From contig JBBBDQ010000349.1 in assembly GCA_037127315.1 (NCBI GenBank), forward strand, positions 133,501 through 197,500: a DNA stretch of 64,000 bases. The letters run 5' to 3'. The notes beneath the pieces were generated by a model. The model searched no databases. It saw only the letters and a program-made list of their open reading frames with translations, and was not told where the DNA came from. Every line of letters starts with the position of its first letter. Within the stretch, counting starts at the first letter, position 1. Both the position numbers and the translations under genes were made by a program. This document shows, piece by piece, positions 22,445 through 38,159 of the stretch. This DNA comes from Ascarosepion bandense. Its lineage: Eukaryota; Mollusca; Cephalopoda; Sepiida; Sepiidae.

Positions 22445-23435
22445 TAGAAAATATGAAATCAAATAATATACTGCTATAGTAAAAATAATACATGTCCTCA
22501 ATTACCTGACGCGTCCTGTAAATAAGTTACACTTACCTTAAAGGTGGTTTACCTAATTGAAAAGGTAATAGAGTTTTGATTCTTGTCGGAAGGTATATTC
22601 GGTAGACATCAGTTCTACCTTTTAAAATCAGGTATGTCTCCTCAAACACGATCCCCTTTTTGAATATAACGTTTATAACCGTAGGAAATACATAGAATTA
22701 AAATCGTAATTAATGCTTCAAAATCACTCGAAAGATCCCAATGTATTTCCGAAATAGAGATATTGAGTTTTACAATGGCTCCTTGTGGCCTAATTTGTAA
22801 GGTAAACCGATTTTAAATAATTTCTTTGATTAAAATACGGAATCACACGTTCAATTTCTAAAGTACCTTTTTATAAGGAATTTTCAGTACGAAACTTCCA
22901 TATAGATACGCTCATATTCAGGAATATCTAAACTGTCAGATGCATACAAAGGCTTTATTAGATGAAGGATTAAGAATGACATTGCTCGAATGAACTCTCT
23001 ATGTATTAAAGGTGACAGTCCTTATTTGAGCCTTTTGGAATCGTGCTCCATAATCACAAATAATTGTGTCAAATTGACAGCTCAAAAGAGGTAACTCAAT
23101 AAGAAAATAATGATCTGACAAAGATATTAACATTATACACAAATTATGAAATCTAGATATTGTCAAAATAAACTGCTTCAGACAAATGGTTAGGAGAAAA
23201 TCCGCCATTAATATCGGAAAGATTAATAACAGTTAGTGAACGCGAGAAACCCATTTTCCCGAAAAAACATTTGAATAAGAAAATCTATAAATTTTATGAC
23301 ATAAAAATTGTTATTCGTTCATCGAATGGTGAATGTTTATTTACAGGGAAACGGATAAAATTATCATCCTAAAATTACTGCAATATTAAGTTACTTACAA
23401 AAATAATAGCCGATTTTAAAAACATATTTTAACTC
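22445..23435. other. Unassigned, nothing recognised
   Basis: AT-rich single-copy-looking DNA between the Tc1 fossil and the satellite. The frame at 22999-23208 has no recognisable content. Confidence 0.35.
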
Positions 23436-26349
23436 TTTGTATATATTTCTGAGATGAGATACTACTGACAGTGTTTACATTATTCAGACTATTGTCTTTA
23501 TCTTTGTTGCCAGTTATATGACGTTTAATAATAGATCATTCTTATTTGTCTATATTTCTGAGATGAGCTAGTATTTACAGTATTTACATTATTCGGACAA
23601 TTGTCCTCATCTTTGTTACCATTTGTACGATGTTTAATAATAGATCATTCTATTTGTCTATATTTCTAAGATGAGGTAGTATTTACAGTATTTACATTAT
23701 TCGGACAATTGTCCTCATCTTTGTTACCATTTGTACGATGTTTAATAATAGATCATTCTATTTGTCTATATTTCTGAGATGAGGTAGTATTTACAGTATT
23801 TACATTATTTGGACTATTGTTCTCATCTTTGTTACCATTTGTACGACGTTTGATAATAGATCATTCTATTTGTCTATATTTCTGAGATGAGATATTATCG
23901 ACAGTATTTACTTTATTCGGACTATTGTCCTCATCATTTGTACGACGTTTAATAATAGATCATTCTATTTGTCGATATTTCTGAGATGAGGTAGTATTTA
24001 CAGTATTTACATTATTTGGACTATTGTTCTCATCTTTGTTACCATTTGTACGACGTTTAATAATAGACCATTCTATTTGTCTATATTTCTGAGATGAGGT
24101 AGTATTTACAGTATTTACATTATTCGGACTATTGTCCTCATCTTTGTTAGCATTTGTACGACGTTTGATAATAGATCATTCTATTTGTCTATATTTCTGA
24201 GATGAGGTAGTATTTACAGTATTTACATTATTTGGACTATTGTTCTCATCTTTGTTACCATTTGTACGACGTTTGATAATAGATCATTCTATTTGACTAT
24301 ATTTCTGAGATGAGCTATTATTCACAGTATTTACATTATTCGGACTATTGTCCTCATCATTTGTACGACGTTTAATAATAGATCATTCTATTTGTCTATA
24401 TTTCTGAGATGAGGTAGTATTTACAGTATTTACATTATTTGGACTATTGTTCTCATCTTTGTTACCATTTGTACGACTTTTAATAATAGATCATTCTATT
24501 TGTCTATATTTCTGAAATGAGGTAGTATTTACAGTATTTACATTATTCGGACTATTGTCCTCATCATTTGTACGACGTTTAATAATAGATCATTCTATTT
24601 GTCTATATTTCTGAGATGACGTAGGATTTACAGTATTTACATTATTCGGACTATTGTCCTCATCTTTCTTACTATTTGTACGACGTTTAATAATAGATCA
24701 TTCTATTTGTCTATATTTCTGAGATGAGGTAGTATTTACAGTATATACAATATTCGGACTATTGTCCTCATCTTTCTTACTATTTGTACGACGTTTAATA
24801 ATAGATCATTCTATTTGTCTATATTTCTGAGATGAGGTAGTATTTACAGTATTTACATTATTCGGACTATTGTCCTCATCTTTCTTGCCATTTGTACGAC
24901 GTTCAATGATAGATCATTCTATTAGTCTATATTTCTGAGATGAGGTAGTATTTACAGTATTTACATTATTCGGACTATTGTCCTCATCTTTCTTGCCATT
25001 TGTACGACGTTTAATGATAGATCATTCTATTTGTCTATATTTCTGAGATGACGTAGGATTTACAGTATTTACATTATTCGGACTATTGTCCTCATCTTTC
25101 TTGCCATTTGTACGACGTTTAATGATAGATCATTCTATTTGTCTATATTTCTGAGATGACGGAGTATTTACAGTATTTAAATTATTCTGACTATTGTCCC
25201 CATCTTTCTTGCCATTTGTACAACGTTTAATAATAGATCATTCTATTTGTCTATATTTCTGAGATGACGTAATGTTTACAGTATTTACATTATTCGGACT
25301 ATTGTCCTCATCTTTCTTGCCATTTGTACAACGTTTAATAATAGATCATTCTATTTGTCTATATTTCTGAGATGAGGTAGTATTTACAGTATTTACATTA
25401 TTCGGACTATTGTTTTCATCTTTCTTGCCATTTGTACAACGTTTAATAATAGATCATTCTATTTGTCTATATTTCTGAGATTACGTAGTATTTACAGTAT
25501 TTACATTATTCGGACTATTGTTTTCATCTTTCTTGCCATTTGTACAACGTTTAATAATAGATCATTCTATTTGTCTATATTTATGAGATGACGTAGTGTT
25601 TACAGTATTTACATTAGTCGATCTATTGTCCTCATCTTTGTTGCCATTTGTATGACGTTTAATAATAGATCATTCTATTTGTCTATATTTCTGAGATGAG
25701 GTAGTATTTCAGTATTTACATTATTCGGATTATTGTCCTCATCTTTCTTGCCATTTGTACAACATTTAATAATAGATCATTCTATTTGTCTATATTTCTG
25801 AGATGAGGTAGTATTTACAGTATTTATATTATTCGGACTATTGTCCTCATCTTTCTTGCCATTTGTACACCATTTAATAATAGATCATTCTATTTGCCTA
25901 TATTTCTGAGATGAGGTAGTGTTTACAGTATTTACATTATTCGGTCTATTGTCCTCATCTTTGTTGCCTTTTGTACGACGTTTAATAATAGATCATTCTA
26001 TTTGTCTACATTTCTGAGATGAGGTAGTATTTACAGTATTTACATTATTCGGACTATTGTCCTCATCTTTCTTGCCATTTGTACAACGTTTAATAATAGA
26101 TCATTCTATTTGTCTATATTTCTGAGATGAGGTAGTATTTACAGTATTTACATTATTCGGACTATTGTCTTCATCTTTCTTGCCATTTGTACGACGTTTA
26201 ATAATAGATCATTCTATTTGTCTATATTTCTGAGATGAGTTAGAATTTACAGTATTGTCATTATTCGAACTATTGTCCTCATCTTTGTTGCCATTTGTAC
26301 GACGTTTAATAATAGAGCTTTCTATTTGTCTATATTTCTGAGATGAGGT

Positions 26350-29300
26350 AGTATTTACAGTATTTACATTATTCGGACTATTGTCCTCATCTTTGTTGCC
26401 ATTTGTACGACGTTTAATAATAGATCATTCTATTTGTCTATATTTCTGAGATGAGGTAGTATTTACAGTATTACATTATTCGGACTATTGTCCTCATCTT
26501 TCTTGCCATTTGTACAACGTTTAATAATAGATCATTCTATTTGTCTATATGTCTGAGATGACGTAGTGTTTACAGTATTTACATTATTCGGTCTATTGTC
26601 CTCATCTTTGTTGCCATTTGTATGACGTTTAATAATAGATCATTCTATTTGTCTATATTTCTGAGATGAGGTAGTATTTACAGTATTTACATTATTCGGA
26701 CTATTGTCCTCATCTTTCTTGCCATTTGTACAACATTTAATAATAGATCATTCTATTTGTCTATATTTCTGAGATGACGTAGTGTTTACAGTATTTACAT
26801 TAGTCGCTCTATTGTCCTCATCTTTGTTGCCATTTGTATGACGTTTAATAATAGATCATTCTATTTGTCTATATTTCTGAGATGAGGTAGTATTTCCGTA
26901 TTTACATTATTCGGATTATTGTCCTCATCTTTCTTGCCATTTGTACAACATTTAATAATAGATCATTCTATTTGTCTATATTTCTGAGATGAGGTAATAT
27001 TTACAGTATTTATATTATTCGGACTATTGTCCTCATCTTTCTTGCCATTTGTACACCATTTAATAATAGATCATTCTATTCGTCTATATTTCTGAGATGA
27101 CGTAGTGTTTACAGTATTTACATTATTCGGTCTATTGTCCTCATCTTTGTTGCCATTTGTACGACGTTTAATAATAGATCATTCTATTTGTCTATATTTC
27201 TGAGATGAGGTAGTATTTACAGTATTTAGATTATTCGGACTATTGTCATCATCTTTCTTGCCATTTGTAAAACCTTTAATAATAGATCATTCTATTTGTC
27301 TATATTTCTGAGATGAGGTAGTATTTACAGTATTTACATTATTCGGACTATTGTCTTCATCTTTCTTGCCATTTGTACGACGTTTAATAATAGATCATTC
27401 TATTTGTCTATATTTCTGAGATGAGTTAGAATTTACAGTATTGTCATTATTCGGACTATTGTCCTCATCTTTGTTGCCATTTGTACGACGTTTAATAATA
27501 GATCATTCTATTTGTCTATATTTCTGAGATGAGGTAGTATTTACAGTATTTACATTATTCGGACTATTGTCCTCATCTTTCTTGCCATTTGTACGACGTT
27601 TAATAATAGATCATTCTATTTGTCTATATTTCTGAGATGAGGTAGTATTTACAGTATTTACATTATTCGGACTATTGTCCTCATCTTTGTTGCCATTTGT
27701 ACGACGTTTAATAATAGATCATTCTATTTGTCTATATTTCTGAGATGAGGTAGTATTTACAGTATTACATTATTCGGACTATTGTCCTCATCTTTCTTGC
27801 CATTTGTACAACGTTTAATAATAGATCATTCTATTTGTCTATATGTCTGAGATGACGTAGTGTTTACAGTATTTACATTATTCGGTCTATTGTCCTCATC
27901 TTTGTTGCCATTTGTATGACGTTTAATAATAGATCATTCTATTTGTCTATATTTCTGAGATGAGGTAGTATTTACAGTATTTACATTATTCGGACTATTG
28001 TCCTCATCTTTCTTGCCATTTGTACAACATTTAATAATAGATCATTCTATTTGTCTATATTTCTGAGATGACGTAGTGTTTACAGTATTTACATTATTCG
28101 GTCTATTGTCCTCATCTTTGTTGCCATTTGTACGACGTTTAATAATAGATAATTCTATTTGTCTATATTTCTGAGATGAGGTAGTATTTACAGTATTTAC
28201 ATTATTCGGACTATTGTCCTCATCTTTCTTGCCATTTGTACAACCTTTAATAATAGATCATTCTATTTGTCTATATTTCTGAGATGAGGTAGTATTTACA
28301 GTATTTTCATTATTCGGACTATTGTCTTCATCTTTCTTGCCATTTGTACGACGTTTAATAATAGATCATTCTATTTGTCTATATTTCTGAGATGAGGTAG
28401 TATTTACAGTATTTTCATTATTCGGACTATTGTCCTCATCTTTGTTGCCATTTGTACGACGTTAAATAATAGATCATTCTATTTGTCTATATTTCTGAAA
28501 TGAGGTAGTATTTACAGTATTTACATTATTCGGACTATTGTCCTCATCTTTCTTGCCATTTGTACGACGTTTAATAATAGATCATTCTATTTGTCTATAT
28601 TTCTGAGATGAGGTAGTATTTACAGTATTTACATTGTTCGGACTATTGTCCTCATCTTTCTTGCCATTTTTACGACGTTTAATAATAGATCATTCTATTT
28701 GTCTATATTTCTGAGATGAGGTAGTATTTACAGTATTTACATTATTCGGACTATTGTCCTCATCTTTGTTGCCATTTGTACGACGTTTATTAATAGATCA
28801 TTCTATTTGTCTATATTTCTGAGATGAGGTAGTATTTACAGTATTTACATTATTCGGACTATTGTCCTAATCTTTGTTGCCATTTGTACGACGTTTAATA
28901 ATAGATCATTCTATTTGTCGATATTTCTGAGATGAGGTAGTATTTACAGTATTTTCATTATTCGGACTATTGTCCTCATCTTTGTTGCCATTTGTACGAC
29001 GTTTAATAATAGATCATTCTATTTGTCTATATTTCTGAGATGAGGTAGTATTGACAGTATTTACATTATTCGGACTATTGTCCTCATCTTTCTTGCCATT
29101 TGTACAACCTTTAATAATAGATCATTCTATTTGTCTATATTTCTGAGATGAGGTAGTATTTACATTATTTACATTATTCGGACTATTGTCTTCATCTTTC
29201 TTGCCATTTGTACGACGTTTAATAATAGATCATTCTATTTGTCTATATTTCTGAGATGAGGTAGTATTTACAGTATTTTCATTATTCGGACTATTGTCCT

Positions 29301-29470
29301 CATCTTTGTTGCCATTTGTACGACGTTAAATAATAGATCATTCTATTTGTCTATATTTCTGAAATGAGGTAGTATTTACAGTATTTACATTATTCGGACT
29401 ATTGTCCTCATCTTTCTTGCCATTTGTACGACGTTTAATAATAGACCATTCTATTTGTCGATATTTCTGA
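26350..29470. repeat. Higher-order block 1 inside the satellite
   Basis: Private variants here (tagtcgctct at 26801, tgtcatcatc at 27244, tattacatta near 26469, acattgttcg at 28631, tattgacagt at 29049) recur in the same order in 29590-32490. The offset is 3237 bp at first and 3022 bp later, so two monomers (about 215 bp) were lost from or gained in one copy. This is a tandem duplication of roughly 29 monomers. Confidence 0.85.
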
Positions 29471-29589
29471 GATGAGGTAGTATTGACAGTATTTACATTA
29501 TTCGGACTATTGTCCTCATCTTTCTTGCCATTTGTACAACCTTTAATAATAGATCATTCTATTTGTCTATATTTCTGAGATGAGGTAGT

Positions 29590-32490
29590 ATTTACATTAT
29601 TTACATTATTCGGACTATTGTCCTCATCTTTGTTGCCATTTGTACGACGTTTAATAATAGATCATTCTATTTGTCTATATTTCTGAGATGAGGTAGTATT
29701 TACAGTATTACATTATTCGGACTATTGTCCTCATCTTTCTTGCCATTTGTACAACGTTTAATAATAGATCATTCTATTTGTCTATATGTCTGAGATGACG
29801 TAGTGTTTACAGTATTTACATTATTCGGTCTATTGTCCTCATCTTTGTTGCCATTTGTATGACGTTTAATAATAGATCATTCTATTTGTCTATATTTCTG
29901 AGATGAGGTAGTATTTACAGTATTTACATTATTCGGACTATTGTCCTCATCTTTCTTGCCATTTGTACAACATTTAATAATAGATCATTCTATTTGTCTA
30001 TATTTCTGAGATGACGTAGTGTTTACAGTATTTACATTAGTCGCTCTATTGTCCTCATCTTTGTTGCCATTTGTATGACGTTTAATAATAGATCATTCTA
30101 TTTGTCTATATTTCTGAGATGAGGTAGTATTTCCGTATTTACATTATTCGGATTATTGTCCTCATCTTTCTTGCCATTTGTACAACATTTAATAATAGAT
30201 CATTCTATTTGTCTATATTTCTGAGATGAGGTAATATTTACAGTATTTATATTATTCGGACTATTGTCCTCATCTTTCTTGCCATTTGTACACCATTTAA
30301 TAATAGATCATTCTATTCGTCTATATTTCTGAGATGACGTAGTGTTTACAGTATTTACATTATTCGGTCTATTGTCCTCATCTTTGTTGCCATTTGTACG
30401 ACGTTTAATAATAGATCATTCTATTTGTCTATATTTCTGAGATGAGGTAGTATTTACAGTATTTAGATTATTCGGACTATTGTCATCATCTTTCTTGCCA
30501 TTTGTAAAACCTTTAATAATAGATCATTCTATTTGTCTATATTTCTGAGATGAGGTAGTATTTACAGTATTTACATTATTCGGACTATTGTCTTCATCTT
30601 TCTTGCCATTTGTACGACGTTTAATAATAGATCATTCTATTTGTCTATATTTCTGAGATGAGTTAGAATTTACAGTATTGTCATTATTCGGACTATTGTC
30701 CTCATCTTTGTTGCCATTTGTACGACGTTTAATAATAGATCATTCTATTTGTCTATATTTCTGAGATGAGGTAGTATTTACAGTATTTACATTATTCGGA
30801 CTATTGTCCTCATCTTTCTTGCCATTTGTACGACGTTTAATAATAGATCATTCTATTTGTCTATATTTCTGAGATGAGGTAGTATTTACAGTATTTACAT
30901 TATTCGGACTATTGTCCTCATCTTTGTTGCCATTTGTACGACGTTTAATAATAGATCATTCTATTTGTCTATATTTCTGAGATGAGGTAGTATTTACAGT
31001 ATTTACATTATTCGGACTATTGTCCTCATCTTTCTTGCCATTTGTACAACATTTAATAATAGATCATTCTATTTGTCTATATTTCTGAGATGACGTAGTG
31101 TTTACAGTATTTACATTATTCGGTCTATTGTCCTCATCTTTGTTGCCATTTGTACGACGTTTAATAATAGATAATTCTATTTGTCTATATTTCTGAGATG
31201 AGGTAGTATTTACAGTATTTACATTATTCGGACTATTGTCCTCATCTTTCTTGCCATTTGTACAACCTTTAATAATAGATCATTCTATTTGTCTATATTT
31301 CTGAGATGAGGTAGTATTTACAGTATTTTCATTATTCGGACTATTGTCTTCATCTTTCTTGCCATTTGTACGACGTTTAATAATAGATCATTCTATTTGT
31401 CTATATTTCTGAGATGAGGTAGTATTTACAGTATTTTCATTATTCGGACTATTGTCCTCATCTTTGTTGCCATTTGTACGACGTTAAATAATAGATCATT
31501 CTATTTGTCTATATTTCTGAAATGAGGTAGTATTTACAGTATTTACATTATTCGGACTATTGTCCTCATCTTTCTTGCCATTTGTACGACGTTTAATAAT
31601 AGATCATTCTATTTGTCTATATTTCTGAGATGAGGTAGTATTTACAGTATTTACATTGTTCGGACTATTGTCCTCATCTTTCTTGCCATTTTTACGACGT
31701 TTAATAATAGATCATTCTATTTGTCTATATTTCTGAGATGAGGTAGTATTTACAGTATTTACATTATTCGGACTATTGTCCTCATCTTTGTTGCCATTTG
31801 TACGACGTTTATTAATAGATCATTCTATTTGTCTATATTTCTGAGATGAGGTAGTATTTACAGTATTTACATTATTCGGACTATTGTCCTAATCTTTGTT
31901 GCCATTTGTACGACGTTTAATAATAGATCATTCTATTTGTCGATATTTCTGAGATGAGGTAGTATTTACAGTATTTTCATTATTCGGACTATTGTCCTCA
32001 TCTTTGTTGCCATTTGTACGACGTTTAATAATAGATCATTCTATTTGTCTATATTTCTGAGATGAGGTAGTATTGACAGTATTTACATTATTCGGACTAT
32101 TGTCCTCATCTTTCTTGCCATTTGTACAACCTTTAATAATAGATCATTCTATTTGTCTATATTTCTGAGATGAGGTAGTATTTACATTATTTACATTATT
32201 CGGACTATTGTCTTCATCTTTCTTGCCATTTGTACGACGTTTAATAATAGATCATTCTATTTGTCTATATTTCTGAGATGAGGTAGTATTTACAGTATTT
32301 TCATTATTCGGACTATTGTCCTCATCTTTGTTGCCATTTGTACGACGTTAAATAATAGATCATTCTATTTGTCTATATTTCTGAAATGAGGTAGTATTTA
32401 CAGTATTTACATTATTCGGACTATTGTCCTCATCTTTCTTGCCATTTGTACGACGTTTAATAATAGACCATTCTATTTGTCGATATTTCT
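29590..32490. repeat. Higher-order block 2 inside the satellite
   Basis: The second copy of block 1. Matching landmarks are tagtcgctct at 30038, tgtcatcatc at 30481, acattgttcg at 31653, tattgacagt at 32071 and the 'agaccatt' variant at 32465. The two blocks differ at very few positions between landmarks, so the duplication is recent compared with monomer divergence. Confidence 0.85.
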
Positions 32491-32829
32491 GAGATGAGGT
32501 AGTATTTACAGTATTTTCATTATTCGGACTATTGTCCTCATCTTTGTTGCCATTTGTACGACGTTTAATAATAGATCATTCTATTTGTCTATATTTCTGA
32601 GATGAGGTAGTATTTACAGTATTTACATTATTCGGACTATTGTCTTCATCTTTCTTGCCATTTGTACGACGTTTAATAATAGATCATTCTATTTGTCTAT
32701 ATTTCTGAGATGAGGTAGTATTTACAGTATTTACATTATTCGGACTATTGTCCTCATCTTTCTTGCCATTTGTACGACGTTTAATAATAGATCATTCTAT
32801 TTGTCTATATTTCTGAGATGAGCTAGTAT

Positions 32830-33650
32830 TTACCAGTATTTACATTATTCGGACCTATTGTTCTCATCTTTTTTGTTGCCATTTGTACGACGTTTAATAT
32901 TAGATCATTCTATTTGTCTATATTTCTGAGATAGAGGTAGTATTTTTCAGTATTTTCATTATTCGGACTATTGTCTTCATCTTTGTTGCCATTTGTACGA
33001 CGTTTAATGATAGATCATTCTATTTGTCTATTTATTTGAAAGTTGATGGTAGTATTTGCAGTATTTACATTATTCGGACCTATTGTCCTCATCTTTGTTG
33101 CCATTTGTACGACGTGTTTAACGATAGATCTATTCTTATTTCGTCTATATTTCGGAAGATGACGTAGTATTTACAGTATTAACATTATTCGGACTATTGT
33201 ACTCATCTTCTTTCTTTGCCATTTGTACGACGTTTAATGATAGATCATTCTATTTGTCTATATTTTCCAGGGCCAATGACGTAGTATTTACGAGTATTTA
33301 CATTATTCGGACTATAGTCCTCATCATTCTTTACCATTTGTACAACGTTTAATAACAGAACATTCTATTTGTCTATATTTCTGAGATGACGTAGTATTTA
33401 CAGTATTTACATTATTCGGACGATTGTCCTCATCTTTCTTACCATTTGTACAACGTTTAATAATGAGATCAATCTTATTTGTCTATATTTCTGAGATGAC
33501 GTAGTATTTACAGTATTTACATTATTCGGACTATTGTCCTCATCTTTCTTGCCACTTGTCCGATGCAAGCCAATCGATAGATCATTCTATTTGTCTATAT
33601 TTCTGAGATGGACGTAGTATTTACAGTATTTACATTTATTCCCGGACTAT
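32830..33650. other. Satellite patch with dense indels, likely unpolished assembly
   Basis: Within an array whose other monomers rarely have indels, this 0.8 kb stretch has many single-base or short insertions and odd phrases: taccagtatt, cggacctattg, atcttttttgttgcc, gagatagagg, 'ccagggccaatgacg', 'cgatgcaagccaatcgatag' and 'tttattcccggac'. The pattern resembles raw long-read errors more than mutation. Confidence 0.6.
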
Positions 33651-36600
33651 TGTCCTCATCTTTCTTGCCATTTGTACAACCTTTAATAATAGATCATTCT
33701 ATTTGTCTATATTTCTGAGATGAGGTAGTATTTACAGTATTTAAATTATTCGGACTATTGTCTTCATCTTTCTTGCCATTTGTACGACGTTTAATAATAG
33801 ATCATTCTATTTGTCTATATTTCTGAGATGAGGTAGTATTTACAGTATTTTCATTATTCGGACTATTGTCCTCATCTTTGTTGCCATTTGTACGACGTTT
33901 AATAATAGATCATTCTATTTGTCTATATTTCTGAGATGAGGTAGTATTTACAGTATTTACATTATTCGGACTATTGTCCTCATCTTTCTTGCCATTTGTA
34001 CGACGTTTAATAATAGATCATTCTATTTGTCTATATTTCTGAGATGAGGTAGTATTTACAGTATTTACATTATTCGGACTATTGTCCTCATCTTTGTTGC
34101 CATTTGTACGACGTTTGATAATAGATCATTCTATTTGTCTATATTTCTGAGATGAGGTAGTATTTACAGTATTTACATTATTCGGACTATTGTCCTCATC
34201 TTTCTTGCCATTTGTACGACGTTTAATAATGGATCATTCTATTTGTCTATATTTCTGAGATGAGGTATTATTTACAGTATTTTCATTGTTCGGACTATTG
34301 TCCTCATCTTTGTTGCCAATTGTACGACGTTTAATGATAGATCATTCTATTTGTCTATATTTCTGAGATGAGGTAGTATTTACAGTATTTACATTATTCG
34401 GACTATTGTCCTCATCTTTGTTGCCATTTGTACGACGTTTAATGATAGATCATTCTATTTGTCAATATTTCTGAGATGACGTAGTATTTACAGTATTTAC
34501 ATTATTCGGACTATTGTCCTCATCTTTCTTGCCATTTGTACGACGTTTAATGATAGATCATTCTATTTGTCTATATTTCTGAGATGACGTAGTATTTACA
34601 GTATTTACATTATTCGGACTATTGTCCTCATCATTCTTGCCATTTGTACAACGTTTAATAATAGAACATTCTATTTGTCTATATTTCTGAGATGACGTAG
34701 TATTTACAGTATTTACATTATTCGGACTATTGTCCTCATCTTTCTTGCCATTTGTACAACGTTTAATAATAGATCAATCTATTTGTCTATATTTCTGAGA
34801 TGACGTAGTATTTACAGTATTTACATTATTCGGACTATTGTCCTCATCTTTCTTGCCATTTGTACGACGTTTAGTGATAGATCATTCTATTTGTCTATAT
34901 TTCCGAGATGACGTAGTATTTACAGTATTTACATTATTCGGACTATTGTCCTCATCTTTCTTGCCATTTGTACAACGTTTAATAATAGATCATTCTATTT
35001 GTCTATATTTCTGAGATGACGTAGTGTTTAAAGTATTTACATTATTCGGACTATTGTCCTCATCTTTCTTGCCATTTGTACAACCTTTAATAATAGATCA
35101 TTCTATTTGTCTATATTTCTGAGATGAGGTAGTATTTACAGTGTTTACATTATTCGGACTATTGTCCTCATCTTTCTTGCCATTTGTACAACGTTTAATA
35201 ATAGATCATTCTATTTGTCTATATTTCTGAGATGACGTAGTGTTTACAGTATTTACATTATTCGGTCTATTGTCCTCATCTTTGTTGCCATTTGTATGAC
35301 GTTTAATAATAGATCCTTCTATTTGTCTATATTTCTGAGATGAGGTAGTATTTACAGTATTTACATTATTCGGACTATTGTCCTCATCTTTCTTGCCATT
35401 GGTACAACATTTAATAATAGATCATTCTATTTGTCTATATTTCTGAGATGACGTAGTATTTACAGTATTTACATTATTCGGACTATTGTCCTCATCTTTC
35501 TTGCCATTTGTACGACGTTTAATAATAGATCATTCTATTTGTCTATATTTCTGAGATGAGGTAGTATTTACAGTATTTTCATTAATCGGACTATTGTCCT
35601 GATCTTTGTTGCCATTTGTACGACGTTTACTAATAGATGATTCTATTTGTCTATATTTCTGAGATGAGGTAGTATTTACAGTATTTACATTATTCGGACT
35701 ATTGTCCTCGTCTTTGTTGCCATTTGTACGACGTTTAATAATAGATCATTCTATTTGTCTATATTTCTGAGATGAGGTAGTATTTACAGTATTTACATTA
35801 TTCGAACTATTGTCCTCATCTTTGTTGCCATTTGTACGACGTTTAATAATAGATCATTCTATTTGTCTATATTTCTGAGATGAGGTAGATATTTACAGTA
35901 TTTACATTATTCGGACTATTGTCCTCATCTTGCTTGCCATTTGTACGACGTTTAATAATAGATCATTCTATTTGTCTATATTTCTGAGATGAGGTAGTAT
36001 TTACAGTATTTTCATTATTCGGACTATTGTCCTCATCTTTGTTGCCATTAGTACGACGTTTAATAATAGATCATTCTATTTGTCTATATTTCTGAGATGA
36101 GGAAGTATTTACAGTATTTACATTATTCGGACTATTGTCCTCATCTTTGTTGCCATTTGTACGACGTTTAATAATAGATCATTCTATTTGTCTATATTTC
36201 TGAGATGACGTAGTATTTACAGTATTTACATTATTCGGACTATTGTCCTCATCTTTGTTGCCATTTGTACCACGTTTAATAATAGATCATTCTATTTGTC
36301 TATATTTCTGAGATGAGGTAGTATTTACAGTATTTACATTATTCGGACTATTGTCCTCATCTTTCTTGCCATTTGTACAACGTTTAATAATAGATCATTC
36401 TATTTGTCTATATTTCTCAGATGACGTAGTGTTTACAGTATTTACATTATTCGGATTATTGTCCTCATCTTTCTTGCCATTTGTACAACGTTTAATAATA
36501 GATCATTCTATTTGTCTATATTTCTGAGATGAGGTAGTATTTACAGTGTTTACATTATTCGGACTATTGTCCTCATCTTTCTTGCCATTTGTACAACGTT

Positions 36601-38159
36601 TAATAATAGATCATTCTATTTGTCTATATTTCTGAGATGACGGAGTATTTACAGTATTTACATTATTCGGACTATTGTCCTCATCTTTCTTGCCATTTGT
36701 ACAACGTTTAATAATAGATCATTCTATTTGTCTATATATCTGAGATGACGTAGTGTTTACAGTATTTACATTATTCGGTCTATTGTCCTCATCTTTGTTG
36801 CCATTTGTATGACGTTTAATAATAGATCATTCTATTTGTCTATATTTCTGAGATGAGGTAGTATTTACAGTATTTACATTATTCGGACTATTGTCCTCAT
36901 CTTTGTTGCCATTTGTACGACGTTTAATAATAGATCATTCTATTTGTCTATATTTCTGAGATGAGGTAGTATTTACAGTATTTACATTATTCGGACTATT
37001 GTCCTCATCTTTCTTGCCATTTGTACGACGTTTAATAATAGATCATTCTATTTGTCTATATTTCTGAGATGAGGTATTATTTACAGTATTTACATTATTC
37101 GGACTATTGTCCTCATCTTTGTTGCCATTTGTACGACGTTTAATAATAGATCATTCTATTTGTCTATATTTCTGAGATGAGGTAGTATTTACAGTATTTA
37201 CATTATTCGGACTATTGTCCTCATCTTTCTTGCCATTTGTACGACATTTAATGATAGATCATTCTATTTGTCTATATTTCTGATATGAGGTAGTATTTAC
37301 AGTATTTACATTATTCGGACTATTGTCCTCATCTTTGTTACTATTTGTACGATGTTTAATAATAGACCATTCTATTTGTCTATATTTCTGAAATGAGGTA
37401 GTATTTACAGTATTTTCATTATTCGGACTATTGTCCTCATCTTTCTTGCCATTTGTACGACGTTTAATGATAGATCATTCTATTTGTCTATATTTCTGAG
37501 ATGAGGTAGTATTTACAGTATTTACATTATTCGGACTATTGTCCTCATCTTTCTTGCCATTTGTACAACGTTTAATAATAGATCATTCTATTTGTCTATA
37601 TTTCTGAGATGAGGTAGTATTTACAGTATTTACATTATTCGGACTATTGTCCTCATCTTTGTTGCCATTTGTACGACGTTTAATAATAGATCATTCTATT
37701 TGTCTATATTTCTGAGATGAGGTAGTATTTACAGTATTTACATTATTCGGACTATTGTCCTCATCTTTCTTGCCATTTGTACAACGTTTAATAATTGATC
37801 ATTCTATTTGTCTATATTTCTGAGATGAGGTAGTATTTACAGTATTTACATTATTCGGACTATTGTCTTCATCTTTCTTGCCATTTGTACGACGTTTAAT
37901 AATAGATCATTCTATTTGTTTATATTTCTGAGATGAGGTAGTATTTACATTATTTACAATATTCGAACTATTGTCCTCATCTTTCTTGCCATTTGTACGA
38001 CGTTTAATAATAGATCATTCCATTTGTCTATATTTCTGAGATGAGGTAGTATTTACAGTATTTACATTATTCGGACTCTTGTCCTCATCTTTGTTGCCAT
38101 TTGTGCGACGTTTAATAATAGCTCATTCTATCTGTCTATATTTCTGAGATGACGTAGTA

